64,000 bases of DNA from Acanthosepion esculentum (taxonomy: Eukaryota; Mollusca; Cephalopoda; Sepiida; Sepiidae), in the NCBI GenBank assembly GCA_964036315.1, contig OZ038482.1, positions 9,788,698-9,852,697 on the forward strand, given 5' to 3'. Made by a program: the position numbers and the translations under genes. The notes under the pieces were generated by a model that searched no databases, was not told the DNA's origin, and saw only the letters and a list, made by a program, of their open reading frames with translations. This document shows, in pieces, positions 38,370 through 54,042 of this stretch. Position 1 is the stretch's first letter; each line of letters opens with the position of its first letter.

Positions 38370-41300
38370 GCTAACCAAGATACTCTCATAAGATATGACC
38401 AAATGAGGTTTTTTTTTCAACATAGTCCCCTTTGCAGTACACACAATTCTTCCATTCTAGTTGCAGTGCTTGAATCCCATTGGTAAAGAAGCTTTCATCC
38501 TGTTGATCAAAAAAGTCATCAACAGCAGATCTGATATCCTCATCATTATCTCTAGGCCCTTATAATGAGGATCAGCTGAAAAGTACATAGGCTAACCAAG
38601 ATACTCTCATAAGATATGAACAAATGAGGTTATTTTTAAACATAGTCCCCTTTGCAGTCCACACAATTCTTCCATTCTAGTTGCAGTGCTTGAATCCCAT
38701 TGGTAAAGAAGCTTTCATCCTGTTGATCAAAAAAGTTATCAACAGCAGATCTGATATCCTCATCATTATCTCTAGGCCCTTAATATGAGGATCAGCTGAA
38801 AAGTACATAGGCTAACCAAGATACTCTCATAAGATATGACCAGATGAGGTTTATTTTTCAACATAGTCCCCTTTGCAGTCCACACAATTCTTCCATTCTA
38901 GTTGCAGTGCTTGAATCCCATTGGTAAAGAAGCTTTCATCCTGTTGATCAAAAAAGTCATCAACAGCAGATCTGATATCCTCATCATTATCTCTAGGCCC
39001 TTAATATGAGGATCAGCTGAAAAGTACATAGGCTAACCAAGATACTCTCATAAGATATGACCAAATGAGGTTTTTTTTTCAACATAGTCCCCTTTGCAGT
39101 ACACACAATTCTTCCATTCTAGTTGCAGTGCTTGAATCCCATTGGTAAAGAAGCTTTCATCCTGTTGATCAAAAAAGTCATCAACAGCAGATCTGATATC
39201 CTCATCATTATCTCTAGGCCCTTATAATGAGGATCAGCTGAAAAGTACATAGGCTAACCAAGATACTCTCATAAGATATGACCAAATGACGTTTTTTTTT
39301 CAACATAGTCCCCTTTGCAGTCCACACAATTCTTCCATTCTAGTTGCAGTGCTTGAATCCCATTGGTAAAGAAGCTTTCATCCTGTTGATCAAAAAAGTC
39401 ATCAACAGCAGATCTGATATCCTCATCATTATCTCTAGGCCCTTATAATGAGGATCAGCTGAAAAGTACATAGGCTAACCAAGATACTCTCATAAGATAT
39501 GACCAAATGAGGTTTTTTTTTTCAACATAGTCCCCTTTGCAGTCCACACAATTCTTCCATTCTAGTTGCAGTGCTTGAATCCCATTGGTAAAGAAGCTTT
39601 CATCCTGTTGATCAAAAAAGTCATCAACAGCAGATCTGATATCCTCATCATTATCTCTAGGCCCTTATAATGAGGATCAGCTGAAAAGTACATAGGCTAA
39701 CCAAGATACTCTCATAAGATATGACCAAATGAGGTTTTTTTTTCAACATAGTCCCCTTTGCAGTCCACACAATTCTTCCATTCTAGTTGCAGTGCTTGAA
39801 TCCCATTGGTAAAGAAGCTTTCATCCTGTTGATCAAAAAAGTCATCAACAGCAGATCTGATATCCTCATCATTATCTCTAGGCCCTTATAATGAGGATCA
39901 GCTGAAAAGTACATAGGCTAACCAAGATACTCTCATAAGATATGACCAAATGAGGTTTTTTTTTCAACATAGTCCCCTTTGCAGTCCACACAATTCTTCC
40001 ATTCTAGTTGCAGTGCTTGAATCCCATTGGTAAAGAAGCTTTCATCCTGTTGATCAAAAAAGTCATCAACAGCAGATCTGATATCCTCATCATTATCTCT
40101 AGGCCCTTAATATGAGGATCAGCTGAAAAGTACATAGGCTAACCAAGATACTCTCATAAGATATGACCAAATGAGGTTTATTTTTCAACATAGTCCCCTT
40201 TGCAGTCCACACAATTCTTCCATTCTAGTTGCAGTGCTTGAATCCCATTGGTAAAGAAGCTTTCATCCTGTTGATCAAAAAAGTCATCAACAGCAGATCT
40301 GATATCCTCATCATTATCTCTAGGCCCTTATAATGAGGATCAGCTGAAAAGTACATAGGCTAACCAAGATACTCTCATAAGATATGACCAAATGAGGTTT
40401 TTTTTTCAACATAGTCCCCTTTGCAGTCCACACAATTCTTCCATTCTAGTTGCAGTGCTTGAATCCCATTGGTAAAGAAGCTTTCATCCTGTTGATCAAA
40501 AAAGTCATCAACAGCAGATCTGATATCCTCATCATTATCTCTAGGCCCTTATAATGAGGATCAGCTGAAAAGTACATAGGCTAACCAAGATACTCTCATA
40601 AGATATGACCAAATGAGGTTTTTTTTTCAACATAGTCCCCTTTGCAGTCCACACAATTCTTCCATTCTAGTTGCAGTGCTTGAATCCCATTGGTAAAGAA
40701 GCTTTCATCCTGTTGATCAAAAAAGTCATCAACAGCAGATCTGATATCCTCATCATTATCTCTAGGCCCTTATAATGAGGATCAGCTGAAAAGTACATAG
40801 GCTAACCAAGATACTCTCATAAGATATGACCAAATGAGGTTTTTTTTTCAACATAGTCCCCTTTGCAGTCCACACAATTCTTCCATTCTAGTTGCAGTGC
40901 TTGAATCCCATTGGTAAAGAAGCTTTCATCCTGTTGATCAAAAAAGTCATCAACAGCAGATCTGATATCCTCATCATTATCTCTAGGCCCTTATAATGAG
41001 GATCAGCTGAAAAGTACATAGGCTAACCAAGATACTCTCATAAGATATGACCAAATGAGGTTTTTTTTTCAACATAGTCCCCTTTGCAGTCCACACAATT
41101 CTTCCATTCTAGTTGCAGTGCTTGAATCCCATTGGTAAAGAAGCTTTCATCCTGTTGATCAAAAAAGTCATCAACAGCAGATCTGATATCCTCATCATTA
41201 TCTCTAGGCCCTTATAATGAGGATCAGCTGAAAAGTACATAGGCTAACCAAGATACTCTCATAAGATATGACCAAATGAGGTTTTTTTTTCAACATAGTC

Positions 41301-44300
41301 CCCTTTGCAGTCCACACAATTCTTCCATTCTAGTTGCAGTGCTTGAATCCCATTGGTAAAGAAGCTTTCATCCTGTTGATCAAAAAAGTCATCAACAGCA
41401 GATCTGATATCCTCATCATTATCTCTAGGCCCTTATAATGAGGATCAGCTGAAAAGTACATAGGCTAACCAAGATACTCTCATAAGATATGACCAAATGA
41501 GGTTTTTTTTTCAACATAGTCCCCTTTGCAGTCCACACAATTCTTCCATTCTAGTTGCAGTGCTTGAATCCCATTGGTAAAGAAGCTTTCATCCTGTTGA
41601 TCAAAAAAGTCATCAACAGCAGATCTGATATCCTCATCATTATCTCTAGGCCCTTATAATGAGGATCAGCTGAAAAGTACATAGGCTAACCAAGATACTC
41701 TCATAAGATATGACCAAATGACGTTTTTTTTTCAACATAGTCCCCTTTGCAGTCCACACAATTCTTCCATTCTAGTTGCAGTGCTTGAATCCCATTGGTA
41801 AAGAAGCTTTCATCCTGTTGATCAAAAAAGTCATCAACAGCAGATCTGATATCCTCATCATTATCTCTAGGCCCTTAATATGAGGATCAGCTGAAAAGTA
41901 CATAGGCTAACCAAGATACTCTCATAAGATATGACCAAATGAGGTTTTTTTTTCAACATAGTCCCCTTTGCAGTACACACAATTCTTCCATTCTAGTTGC
42001 AGTGCTTGAATCCCATTGGTAAAGAAGCTTTCATCCTGTTGATCAAAAAAGTCATCAACAGCAGATCTGATATCCTCATCATTATCTCTAGGCCCTTATA
42101 ATGAGGATCAGCTGAAAAGTACATAGGCTAACCAAGATACTCTCATAAGATATGACCAAATGACGTTTTTTTTTCAACATAGTCCCCTTTGCAGTCCACA
42201 CAATTCTTCCATTCTAGTTGCAGTGCTTGAATCCCATTGGTAAAGAAGCTTTCATCCTGTTGATCAAAAAAGTCATCAACAGCAGATCTGATATCCTCAT
42301 CATTATCTCTAGGCCCTTATAATGAGGATCAGCTGAAAAGTACATAGGCTAACCAAGATACTCTCATAAGATATGACCAAATGAGGTTTTTTTTTTCAAC
42401 ATAGTCCCCTTTGCAGTCCACACAATTCTTCCATTCTAGTTGCAGTGCTTGAATCCCATTGGTAAAGAAGCTTTCATCCTGTTGATCAAAAAAGTCATCA
42501 ACAGCAGATCTGATATCCTCATCATTATCTCTAGGCCCTTATAATGAGGATCAGCTGAAAAGTACATAGGCTAACCAAGATACTCTCATAAGATATGACC
42601 AAATGAGGTTTTTTTTTCAACATAGTCCCCTTTGCAGTCCACACAATTCTTCCATTCTAGTTGCAGTGCTTGAATCCCATTGGTAAAGAAGCTTTCATCC
42701 TGTTGATCAAAAAAGTCATCAACAGCAGATCTGATATCCTCATCATTATCTCTAGGCCCTTATAATGAGGATCAGCTGAAAAGTACATAGGCTAACCAAG
42801 ATACTCTCATAAGATATGACCAAATGAGGTTTTTTTTTCAACATAGTCCCCTTTGCAGTCCACACAATTCTTCCATTCTAGTTGCAGTGCTTGAATCCCA
42901 TTGGTAAAGAAGCTTTCATCCTGTTGATCAAAAAAGTCATCAACAGCAGATCTGATATCCTCATCATTATCTCTAGGCCCTTAATATGAGGATCAGCTGA
43001 AAAGTACATAGGCTAACCAAGATACTCTCATAAGATATGACCAAATGAGGTTTATTTTTCAACATAGTCCCCTTTGCAGTCCACACAATTCTTCCATTCT
43101 AGTTGCAGTGCTTGAATCCCATTGGTAAAGAAGCTTTCATCCTGTTGATCAAAAAAGTCATCAACAGCAGATCTGATATCCTCATCATTATCTCTAGGCC
43201 CTTATAATGAGGATCAGCTGAAAAGTACATAGGCTAACCAAGATACTCTCATAAGATATGACCAAATGAGGTTTTTTTTTCAACATAGTCCCCTTTGCAG
43301 TCCACACAATTCTTCCATTCTAGTTGCAGTGCTTGAATCCCATTGGTAAAGAAGCTTTCATCCTGTTGATCAAAAAAGTCATCAACAGCAGATCTGATAT
43401 CCTCATCATTATCTCTAGGCCCTTATAATGAGGATCAGCTGAAAAGTACATAGGCTAACCAAGATACTCTCATAAGATATGACCAAATGAGGTTTTTTTT
43501 TCAACATAGTCCCCTTTGCAGTCCACACAATTCTTCCATTCTAGTTGCAGTGCTTGAATCCCATTGGTAAAGAAGCTTTCATCCTGTTGATCAAAAAAGT
43601 CATCAACAGCAGATCTGATATCCTCATCATTATCTCTAGGCCCTTATAATGAGGATCAGCTGAAAAGTACATAGGCTAACCAAGATACTCTCATAAGATA
43701 TGACCAAATGAGGTTTTTTTTTCAACATAGTCCCCTTTGCAGTCCACACAATTCTTCCATTCTAGTTGCAGTGCTTGAATCCCATTGGTAAAGAAGCTTT
43801 CATCCTGTTGATCAAAAAAGTCATCAACAGCAGATCTGATATCCTCATCATTATCTCTAGGCCCTTATAATGAGGATCAGCTGAAAAGTACATAGGCTAA
43901 CCAAGATACTCTCATAAGATATGACCAAATGAGGTTTTTTTTTCAACATAGTCCCCTTTGCAGTCCACACAATTCTTCCATTCTAGTTGCAGTGCTTGAA
44001 TCCCATTGGTAAAGAAGCTTTCATCCTGTTGATCAAAAAAGTCATCAACAGCAGATCTGATATCCTCATCATTATCTCTAGGCCCTTATAATGAGGATCA
44101 GCTGAAAAGTACATAGGCTAACCAAGATACTCTCATAAGATATGACCAAATGAGGTTTTTTTTTCAACATAGTCCCCTTTGCAGTCCACACAATTCTTCC
44201 ATTCTAGTTGCAGTGCTTGAATCCCATTGGTAAAGAAGCTTTCATCCTGTTGATCAAAAAAGTCATCAACAGCAGATCTGATATCCTCATCATTATCTCT

Positions 44301-47300
44301 AGGCCCTTATAATGAGGATCAGCTGAAAAGTACATAGGCTAACCAAGATACTCTCATAAGATATGACCAAATGAGGTTTTTTTTTCAACATAGTCCCCTT
44401 TGCAGTCCACACAATTCTTCCATTCTAGTTGCAGTGCTTGAATCCCATTGGTAAAGAAGCTTTCATCCTGTTGATCAAAAAAGTCATCAACAGCAGATCT
44501 GATATCCTCATCATTATCTCTAGGCCCTTATAATGAGGATCAGCTGAAAAGTACATAGGCTAACCAAGATACTCTCATAAGATATGACCAAATGACGTTT
44601 TTTTTTCAACATAGTCCCCTTTGCAGTCCACACAATTCTTCCATTCTAGTTGCAGTGCTTGAATCCCATTGGTAAAGAAGCTTTCATCCTGTTGATCAAA
44701 AAAGTCATCAACAGCAGATCTGATATCCTCATCATTATCTCTAGGCCCTTATAATGAGGATCAGCTGAAAAGTACATAGGCTAACCAAGATACTCTCATA
44801 AGATATGACCAAATGAGGTTTTTTTTTGAACATAGTCCCCTTTGCAGTCCACACAATTCTTCCATTCTAGTTGCAGTGCTTGAATCCCATTGGTAAAGAA
44901 GCTTTCATCCTGTTGATCAAAAAATCATCAACAGCAGATCTGATATCCTCATCATTATCTCTAGGCCCTTATAATGAGGATCAGCTGAAAAGTACATAGG
45001 CTAACCAAGATACTCTCATAAGATATGACCAAATGAGGTTTTTTTTTCAACATAGTCCCCTTTGCAGTCCACACAATTCTTCCATTCTAGTTGCAGTGCT
45101 TGAATCCCATTGGTAAAGAAGCTTTCATCCTGTTGATCAAAAAAGTCATCAACAGCAGATCTGATATCCTCATCATTATCTCTAGGCCCTTAATATGAGG
45201 ATCAGCTGAAAAGTACATAGGCTAACCAAGATACTCTCATAAGATATGACCAAATGAGGTTTATTTTTCAACATAGTCCCCTTTGCAGTCCACACAATTC
45301 TTCCATTCTAGTTGCAGTGCTTGAATCCCATTGGTAAAGAAGCTTTCATCCTGTTGATCAAAAAAGTCATCAACAGCAGATCTGATATCCTCATCATTAT
45401 CTCTAGGCCCTTATAATGAGGATCAGCTGAAAAGTACATAGGCTAACCAAGATACTCTCATAAGATATGACCAAATGAGGTTTTTTTTTCAACATAGTCC
45501 CCTTTGCAGTCCACACAATTCTTCCATTCTAGTTGCAGTGCTTGAATCCCATTGGTAAAGAAGCTTTCATCCTGTTGATCAAAAAAGTCATCAACAGCAG
45601 ATCTGATATCCTCATCATTATCTCTAGGCCCTTAATATGAGGATCAGCTGAAAAGTACATAGGCTAACCAAGATACTCTCATAAGATATGACCAAATGAG
45701 GTTTATTTTTCAACATAGTCCCCTTTGCAGTCCACACAATTCTTCCATTCTAGTTGCAGTGCTTGAATCCCATTGGTAAAGAAGCTTTCATCCTGTTGAT
45801 CAAAAAAGTCATCAACAGCAGATCTGATATCCTCATCATTATCTCTAGGCCCTTATAATGAGGATCAGCTGAAAAGTTCATAGGCTAACCAAGATACTCT
45901 CATAAGATATGACCAAATGACGTTTTTTTTTCAACATAGTCCCCTTTGCAGTCCACACAATTCTTCCATTCTAGTTGCAGTGCTTGAATCCCATTGGTAA
46001 AGAAGCTTTCATCCTGTTGATCAAAAAAGTCATCAACAGCAGATCTGATATCCTCATCATTATCTCTAGGCCCTTATAATGAGGATCAGCTGAAAAGTAC
46101 ATAGGCTAACCAAGATACTCTCATAAGATATGACCAAATGAGGTTTTTTTTTCAACATAGTCCCCTTTGCAGTCCACACAATTCTTCCATTCTAGTTGCA
46201 GTGCTTGAATCCCATTGGTAAAGAAGCTTTCATCCTGTTGATCAAAAAAGTCATCAACAGCAGATCTGATATCCTCATCATTATCTCTAGGCCCTTATAA
46301 TGAGGATCAGCTGAAAAGTACATAGGCTAACCAAGATACTCTCATAAGATATGACCAAATGAGGTTTTTTTTTCAACATAGTCCCCTTTGCAGTCCACAC
46401 AATTCTTCCATTCTAGTTGCAGTGCTTGAATCCCATTGGTAAAGAAGCTTTCATCCTGTTGATCAAAAAAGTCATCAACAGCAGATCTGATATCCTCATC
46501 ATTATCTCTAGGCCCTTAATATGAGGATCAGCTGAAAAGTACATAGGCTAACCAAGATACTCTCATAAGATATGACCAAATGAGGTTTTTTTTTCAACAT
46601 AGTCCCCTTTGCAGTCCACACAATTCTTCCATTCTAGTTGCAGTGCTTGAATCCCATTGGTAAAGAAGCTTTCATCCTGTTGATCAAAAAAGTCATCAAC
46701 AGCAGATCTGATATCCTCATCATTATCTCTAGGCCCTTATAATGAGGATCAGCTGAAAAGTACATAGGCTAACCAAGATACTCTCATAAGATATGACCAA
46801 ATGAGGTTTTTTTTTCAACATAGTCCCCTTTGCAGTCCACACAATTCTTCCATTCTAGCTGCAGTGCTTGAATCCCATTGGTAAAGAAGCTTTCATCCTG
46901 TTGATCAAAAAAGTCATCAACAGCAGATCTGATATCCTCATCATTATCTCTAGGCCCTTAATATGAGGATCAGCTGAAAAGTACATAGGCTAACCAAGAT
47001 ACTCTCATAAGATATGACCAAATGAGGTTTTTTTTTCAACATAGTCCCCTTTGCAGTCCACACAATTCTTCCATTCTAGTTGCAGTGCTTGAATCCCATT
47101 GGTAAAGAAGCTTTCATCCTGTTGATCAAAAAAGTCATCAACAGCAGATCTGATATCCTCATCATTATCTCTAGGCCCTTAATATGAGGATCAGCTGAAA
47201 AGAACATAGGCTAACCAAGATACTCTCATAAGATATGACCAAATGAGTTTTTTTTTTCAACATAGTCCCCTTTGCAGTCCACACAATTCTTCCATTCTAG

Positions 47301-50300
47301 CTGCAGTGCTTGAATCCCATTGGTAAAGAAGCTTTCATCCTGTTGATCAAAAAAGTCATCAACAGCAGATCTGATATCCTCATCATTATCTCTAGGCCCT
47401 TAATATGAGGATCAGCTGAAAAGTACATAGGCTAACCAAGATACTCTCATAAGATATGACCAAATGAGGTTTTTTTTTCAACATAGTCCCCTTTGCAGTC
47501 CACACAATTCTTCCATTCTAGTTGCAGTGCTTGAATCCCATTGGTAAAGAAGCTTTCATCCTGTTGATCAAAAAAGTTATCAACAGCAGATCTGATATCC
47601 TCATCATTATCTCTAGGCCCTTAATATGAGGATCAGCTGAAAAGTACATAGGCTAACCAAGATACTCTCATAAAATATGACCAAATGAGGTTTATTTTTC
47701 AACATAGTCCCCTTTGCAGTCCACACAATTCTTCCATTCTAGCTGCAGTGCTTGAATCCCATTGGTAAAGAAGCTTTCATCCTGTTGATCAAAAAAGTCA
47801 TCAACAGCAGATCTGATATCCTCATCATTATCTCTAGGCCCTTAATATGAGGATCAGCTGAAAAGTACTTAGGCTAACCAAGATACTCTCATAAGATATG
47901 ACCAAATGAGTTTTTTTTTTCAACATAGTCCCCTTTGCAGTCCACACAATTCTTCCATTCTAGCTGCAGTGCTTGAATCCCATTGGTAAAGAAGCTTTCA
48001 TCCTGTTGATCAAAAAAGTCATCAACAGCAGATCTGATATCCTCATCATTATCTCTAGGCCCTTAATATGAGGATCAGCTGAAAAGTACACAGGCTAACC
48101 AAGATACTCTCATAAGATATGACCAAATGAGGTTTTTTTTTCAACATAGTCCCCTTTGCAGTCCACACAATTCTTCCATTCTAGCTGCAGTGCTTGAATC
48201 CCATTGGTAAAGAAGCTTTCATCCTGTTGATCAAAAAAGTCATCAACAGCAGATCTGATATCCTCATCATTATCTCTAGGCCCTTATAATGAGGATCAGC
48301 TGAAAAGTACATAGGCTAACCAAGATACTCTCATAAAATATGACCAAATGAGGTTTATTTTTCAACATAGTCCCCTTTGCAGTCCACACAATTCTTCCAT
48401 TCTAGCTGCAGTGCTTGAATCCCATTGGTAAAGAAGCTTTCATCCTGTTGATCAAAAAAGTTATCAACAGCAGATCTGATATCCTCATCATTATCTCTAG
48501 GCCCTTAATATGAGGATCAGCTGAAAAGTACATAGGCTAACCAAGATACTCTCATAAAATATGACCAAATGAGGTTTATTTTTCAACATAGTCCCCTTTG
48601 CAGTCCACACAATTATTCCATTCTAGTTGCAGTGCTTGAATCCCATTGGTAAAGAAGCTTTCATCCTGTTGATCAAAAAAGTCATCAACAGCAGATCTGA
48701 TATCCTCATCATTATCTCTAGGCCCTTAATATGAGGATCAGCTGAAAAGTACATAGGCTAACCAAGATACTCTCATAAGATATGACCAAATGAGGTTTTT
48801 TTTTCAACATAGTCCCCTTTGCAGTCCACACAATTCTTCCATTCTAGTTGCAGTGCTTGAATCCCATTGGTAAAGAAGCTTTCATCCTGTTGATCAAAAA
48901 AGTCATCAACAGCAGATCTGATATCCTCATCATTATCTCTAGGCCCTTAATATGAGGATCAGCTGAAAAGTACATAGGCTAACCAAGATACTCTCATAAG
49001 ATATGACCAAATGAGGTTTTTTTTTCAACATAGTCCCCTTTGCAGTCCACACAATTCTTCCATTCTAGTTGCAGTGCTTGAATCCCATTGGTAAAGAAGC
49101 TTTCATCCTGTTGATCAAAAAAGTCATCAACAGCAGATCTGATATCCTCATCATTATCTCTAGGCCCTTAATATGAGGATCAGCTGAAAAGTACATAGGC
49201 TAACCAAGATACTCTCATAAGATATGACCAAATGAGGTTTTTTTTTCAACATAGTCCCCTTTGCAGTCCACACAATTCTTCCATTCTAGTTGCAGTGCTT
49301 GAATCCCATTGGTAAAGAAGCTTTCATCCTGTTGATCAAAAAAGTCATCAACAGCAGATCTGATATCCTCATCATTATCTCTAGGCCCTTAACATGAAGA
49401 TCAGCTGAAAAGTACATAGGCTAACCAAGATACTCTCATAAAATATGACCAAATGAGGTTTATTTTTCAACATAGTCCCCTTTGCAGTCCACACAATTCT
49501 TCCATTCTAGTTGCAGTGCTTGAATCCCATTGGTAAAGAAGCTTTCATCCTGTTGATCAAAAAAGTCATCAACAGCAGATCTGATATCCTCATCATTATC
49601 TCTAGGCCCTTAATATGAGGATCAGCTGAAAAGTACATAGGCTAACCAAGATACTCTCATAAGATATGACCAAATGAGGTTTATTTTTCGACATAGTCCC
49701 CTTTGCAGTCCACACAATTCTTCCATTCTAGTTGCAGTGCTTGAATCCCATTGGTAAAGAAGCTTTCATCCTGTTGATCAAAAAAGTCATCAACAGCAGA
49801 TCTGATATCCTCATCATTATCTCTAGGCCCTTAATATGAGGATCAGCTGAAAAGTACATAGGCTAACCAAGATACTCTCATAAGATATGACCAAATGAGG
49901 TTTTTTTTTCAACATAGTCCCCTTTGCAGTCCACACAATTCTTCCATTCTAGTTGCAGTGCTTGAATCCCATTGGTAAAGAAGCTTTCATCCTGTTGATC
50001 AAAAAAGTCATCAACAGCAGATCTGATATCCTCATCATTATCTCTAGGCCCTTAATATGAGGATCAGCTGAAAAGTACATAGGCTAACCAAGATACTCTC
50101 ATAAGATATGACCAAATGAGGTTTTTTTTTCAACATAGTCCCCTTTGCAGTCCACACAATTCTTCCATTCTAGTTGCAGTGCTTGAATCCCATTGGTAAA
50201 GAAGCTTTCATCCTGTTGATCAAAAAAGTCATCAACAGCAGATCTGATATCCTCATCATTATCTCTAGGCCCTTAATATGAGGATCAGCTGAAAAGTACA

Positions 50301-52400
50301 TAGGCTAACCAAGATACTCTCATAAGATATGACCAAATGAGGTTTTTTTTTCAACATAGTCCCGTTTGCAGTCCACACAATTCTTCCATTCTAGTTGCAG
50401 TGCTTGAATCCCATTGGTAAAGAAGCTTTCATCCTGTTGATCAAAAAAGTCATCAACAGCAGATCTGATATCCTCATCATTATCTCTAGGCCCTTAATAT
50501 GAGGATCAGCTGAAAAGTACATAGGCTAACCAAGATACTCTCATAAGATATGACCAAATGAGTTTTTTTTTTCAACATAGTCCCCTTTGCAGTCCACACA
50601 ATTCTTCCATTCTAGCTGCAGTGCTTGGATCCCATTGGTAAAGAAGCTTTCATCCTGTTGATCAAAAAAGTCATCAACAGCAGATCTGATATCCTCATCA
50701 TTATCTCTAGGCCCTTAATATGAGGATCAGCTGAAAAGTACATAGGCTAACCAAGATACTCTCATAAAATATGACCAAATGAGGTTTATTTTTCAACATA
50801 GTCCCCTTTGCAGTCCACACAATTCTTCCATTCTAGTTGCAGTGCTTGAATCCCATTGGTAAAGAAGCTTTCATCCTGTTGATCAAAAAAGTCATCAACA
50901 GCAGATCTGATATCCTCATCATTATCTCTAGGCCCTTAATATGAGGATCAGCTGAAAAGTACATAGGCTAACCAAGATACTCTCATAAGATATGACCAAA
51001 TGAGGTTTTTTTTTCAACATAGTCCCCTTTGCAGTCCACACAATTCTTCCATTCTAGTTGCAGTGCTTGAATCCCATTGGTAAAGAAGCTTTCATCCTGT
51101 TGATCAAAAAAGTCATCAACAGCAGATCTGATATCCTCATCATTATCTCTAGGCCCTTAATATGAGGATCAGCTGAAAAGTACATAGGCTAACCAAGATA
51201 CTCTCATAAGATATGACCAAATGAGTTTTTTTTTTCAACATAGTCCCCTTTGCAGTCCACACAATTCTTCCATTCTAGCTGCAGTGCTTGAATCCCATTG
51301 GTAAAGAAGCTTTCATCCTGTTGATCAAAAAAGTCATCAACAGCAGATCTGATATCCTCATCATTATCTCTAGGCCCTTAATATGAGGATCAGCTGAAAA
51401 GTACATAGGCTAACCAAGATACTCTCATAAGATATGACCAAATGAGGTTTATTTTTCAACATAGTCCCCTTTGCAGTCCACACAATTCTTCCATTCTAGC
51501 TGCAGTGCTTGAATCCCATTGGTAAAGAAGCTTTCATCCTGTTGATCAAAAAAGTCATCAACAGCAGATCTGATATCCTCATCATTATCTCTAGGCCCTT
51601 AATATGAGGATCAGCTGAAAAGTACATAGGCTAACCAAGATACTCTCATAAAATATGACCAAATGAGGTTTATTTTTCAACATAGTCCCCTTTGCAGTCC
51701 ACACAATTCTTCCATTCTAGCTGCAGTGCTTGAATCCCATTGGTAAAGAAGCTTTCATCCTGTTGATCAAAAAAGTTATCAACAGCAGATCTGATATCCT
51801 CATCATTATCTCTAGGCCCTTAATATGAGGATCAGCTGAAAAGTACATAGGCTAACCAAGATACTCTCATAAAATATGACCAAATGAGGTTTATTTTTCA
51901 ACATAGTCCCCTTTGCAGTCCACACAATTCTTCCATTCTAGTTGCAGTGCTTGAATCCCATTGGTAAAGAAGCTTTCATCCTGTTGATCAAAAAAGTCAT
52001 CAACAGCAGATCTGATATCCTCATCATTATCTCTAGGCCCTTAATATGAGGATCAGCTGAAAAGTACATAGGCTAACCAAGATACTCTCATAAGATATGA
52101 CCAAATGAGGTTTTTTTTTCAACATAGTCCCCTTTGCAGTCCACACAATTCTTCCATTCTAGTTGCAGTGCTTGAATCCCATTGGTAAAGAAGCTTTCAT
52201 CCTGTTGATCAAAAAAGTCATCAACAGCAGATCTGATATCCTCATCATTATCTCTAGGCCCTTAATATGAGGATCAGCTGAAAAGTACATAGGCTAACCA
52301 AGATACTCTCATAAAATATGACCAAATGAGGTTTTTTTTTCAACATAGTCCCCTTTGCAGTCCACACAATTCTTCCATTCTAGTTGCAGTGCTTGAATCC
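38370..52400 (-). repeat. Satellite domain dominated by a T9 variant that removes the transposase stop
   Basis: Here most units read GAGG followed by nine T's and CAAC, instead of GAGGTTTATTTTTCAAC. On the minus strand the TAA after VEK becomes AAA, so the frame reads on through KTSFGHIL to the next stop. Between about 38.5 and 46.8 kb many units also carry CCCTTATAATGAG for CCCTTAATATGAG at the unit junction. A few have T10. Isolated T9 units occur elsewhere (19625, 31780, 35980, 54543, 57415). Confidence 0.85.
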
Positions 52401-54042
52401 CATTGGTAAAGAAGCTTTCATCCTGTTGATCAAAAAAGTCATCAACAGCAGATCTGATATCCTCATCATTATCTCTAGGCCCTTAATATGAGGATCAGCT
52501 GAAAAGTACATAGGCTAACCAAGATACTCTCATAAAATATGACCAAATGAGGTTTATTTTTCGACATAGTCCCCTTTGCAGTCCACACAATTCTTCCATT
52601 CTAGTTGCAGTGCTTGAATCCCATTGGTAAAGAAGCTTTCATCCTGTTGATCAAAAAAGTCATCAACAGCAGATCTGATATCCTCATCATTATCTCTAGG
52701 CCCTTAATATGAGGATCAGCTGAAAAGTACATAGGCTAACCAAGATACTCTCATAAAATATGACCAAATGAAGTTCATTTTTCAACATAATCCCCTTTGC
52801 AGTCCATACAATTCTTCCATTCTAGTTGCAGTGCTTGAATCCCATTGGTAAAGAAGCTTTCATCCTGTTGATCAAAAAAGTCATCAACAGCAGATCTGAT
52901 ATCCTCATCATTATCTCTAGGCCCTTAATATGAGGATCAGCTGAAAAGTACATAGGCTAACAAAGATACTCTCATAAGATATGACCAAATGAGGTTTTTT
53001 TTTCAACATAGTCCCCTTTGCAGTCCACACAATTCTTCCATTCTAGTTGCAGTGCTTGAATCCCATTGGTAAAGAAGCTTTCATCCTGTTGATCAAAAAA
53101 GTCATCAACAGCAGATCTGATATCCTCATCATTATCTCTAGGCCCTTAATATGAGGATCAGCTGAAAAGTACATAGGCTAACCAAGATACTCTCATAAAA
53201 TATGACCAAATGAGGTTTATTTTTCAACATAGTCCCCTTTGCAGTCCACACAATTCTTCCATTCTAGTTGCAGTGCTTGAATCCCATTGGTAAAGAAGCT
53301 TTCATCCTGTTGATCAAAAAAGTCATCAACAGCAGATCTGATATCCTCATCATTATCTCTAGGCCCTTAATATGAGGATCAGCTGAAAAGTACATAGGCT
53401 AACCAAGATACTCTCATAAAATATGACCAAATGAGGTTTTTTTTTCAACATAGTCCCCTTTGCAGTCCACACAATTCTTCCATTCTAGTTGCAGTGCTTG
53501 AATCCCATTGGTAAAGAAGCTTTCATCCTGTTGATCAAAAAAGTCATCAACAGCAGATCTGATATCCTCATCATTATCTCTAGGCCCTTAATATGAGGAT
53601 CAGCTGAAAAGTACATAGGCTAACCAAGATACTCTCATAAAATATGACCAAATGAGGTTTATTTTTCGACATAGTCCCCTTTGCAGTCCACACAATTCTT
53701 CCATTCTAGTTGCAGTGCTTGAATCCCATTGGTAAAGAAGCTTTCATCCTGTTGATCAAAAAAGTCATCAACAGCAGATCTGATATCCTCATCATTATCT
53801 CTAGGCCCTTAATATGAGGATCAGCTTAAAAGTACATAGGCTAACCAAGATACTCTCATAAAATATGACCAAATGAGGTTTATTTTTCGACATAGTCCCC
53901 TTTGCAGTCCACACAATTCTTCCATTCTAGTTGCAGTGCTTGAATCCCATTGGTAAAGAAGCTTTCATCCTGTTGATCAAAAAAGTCATCAACAGCAGAT
54001 CTGATATCCTCATCATTATCTCTAGGCCCTTAATATGAGGAT

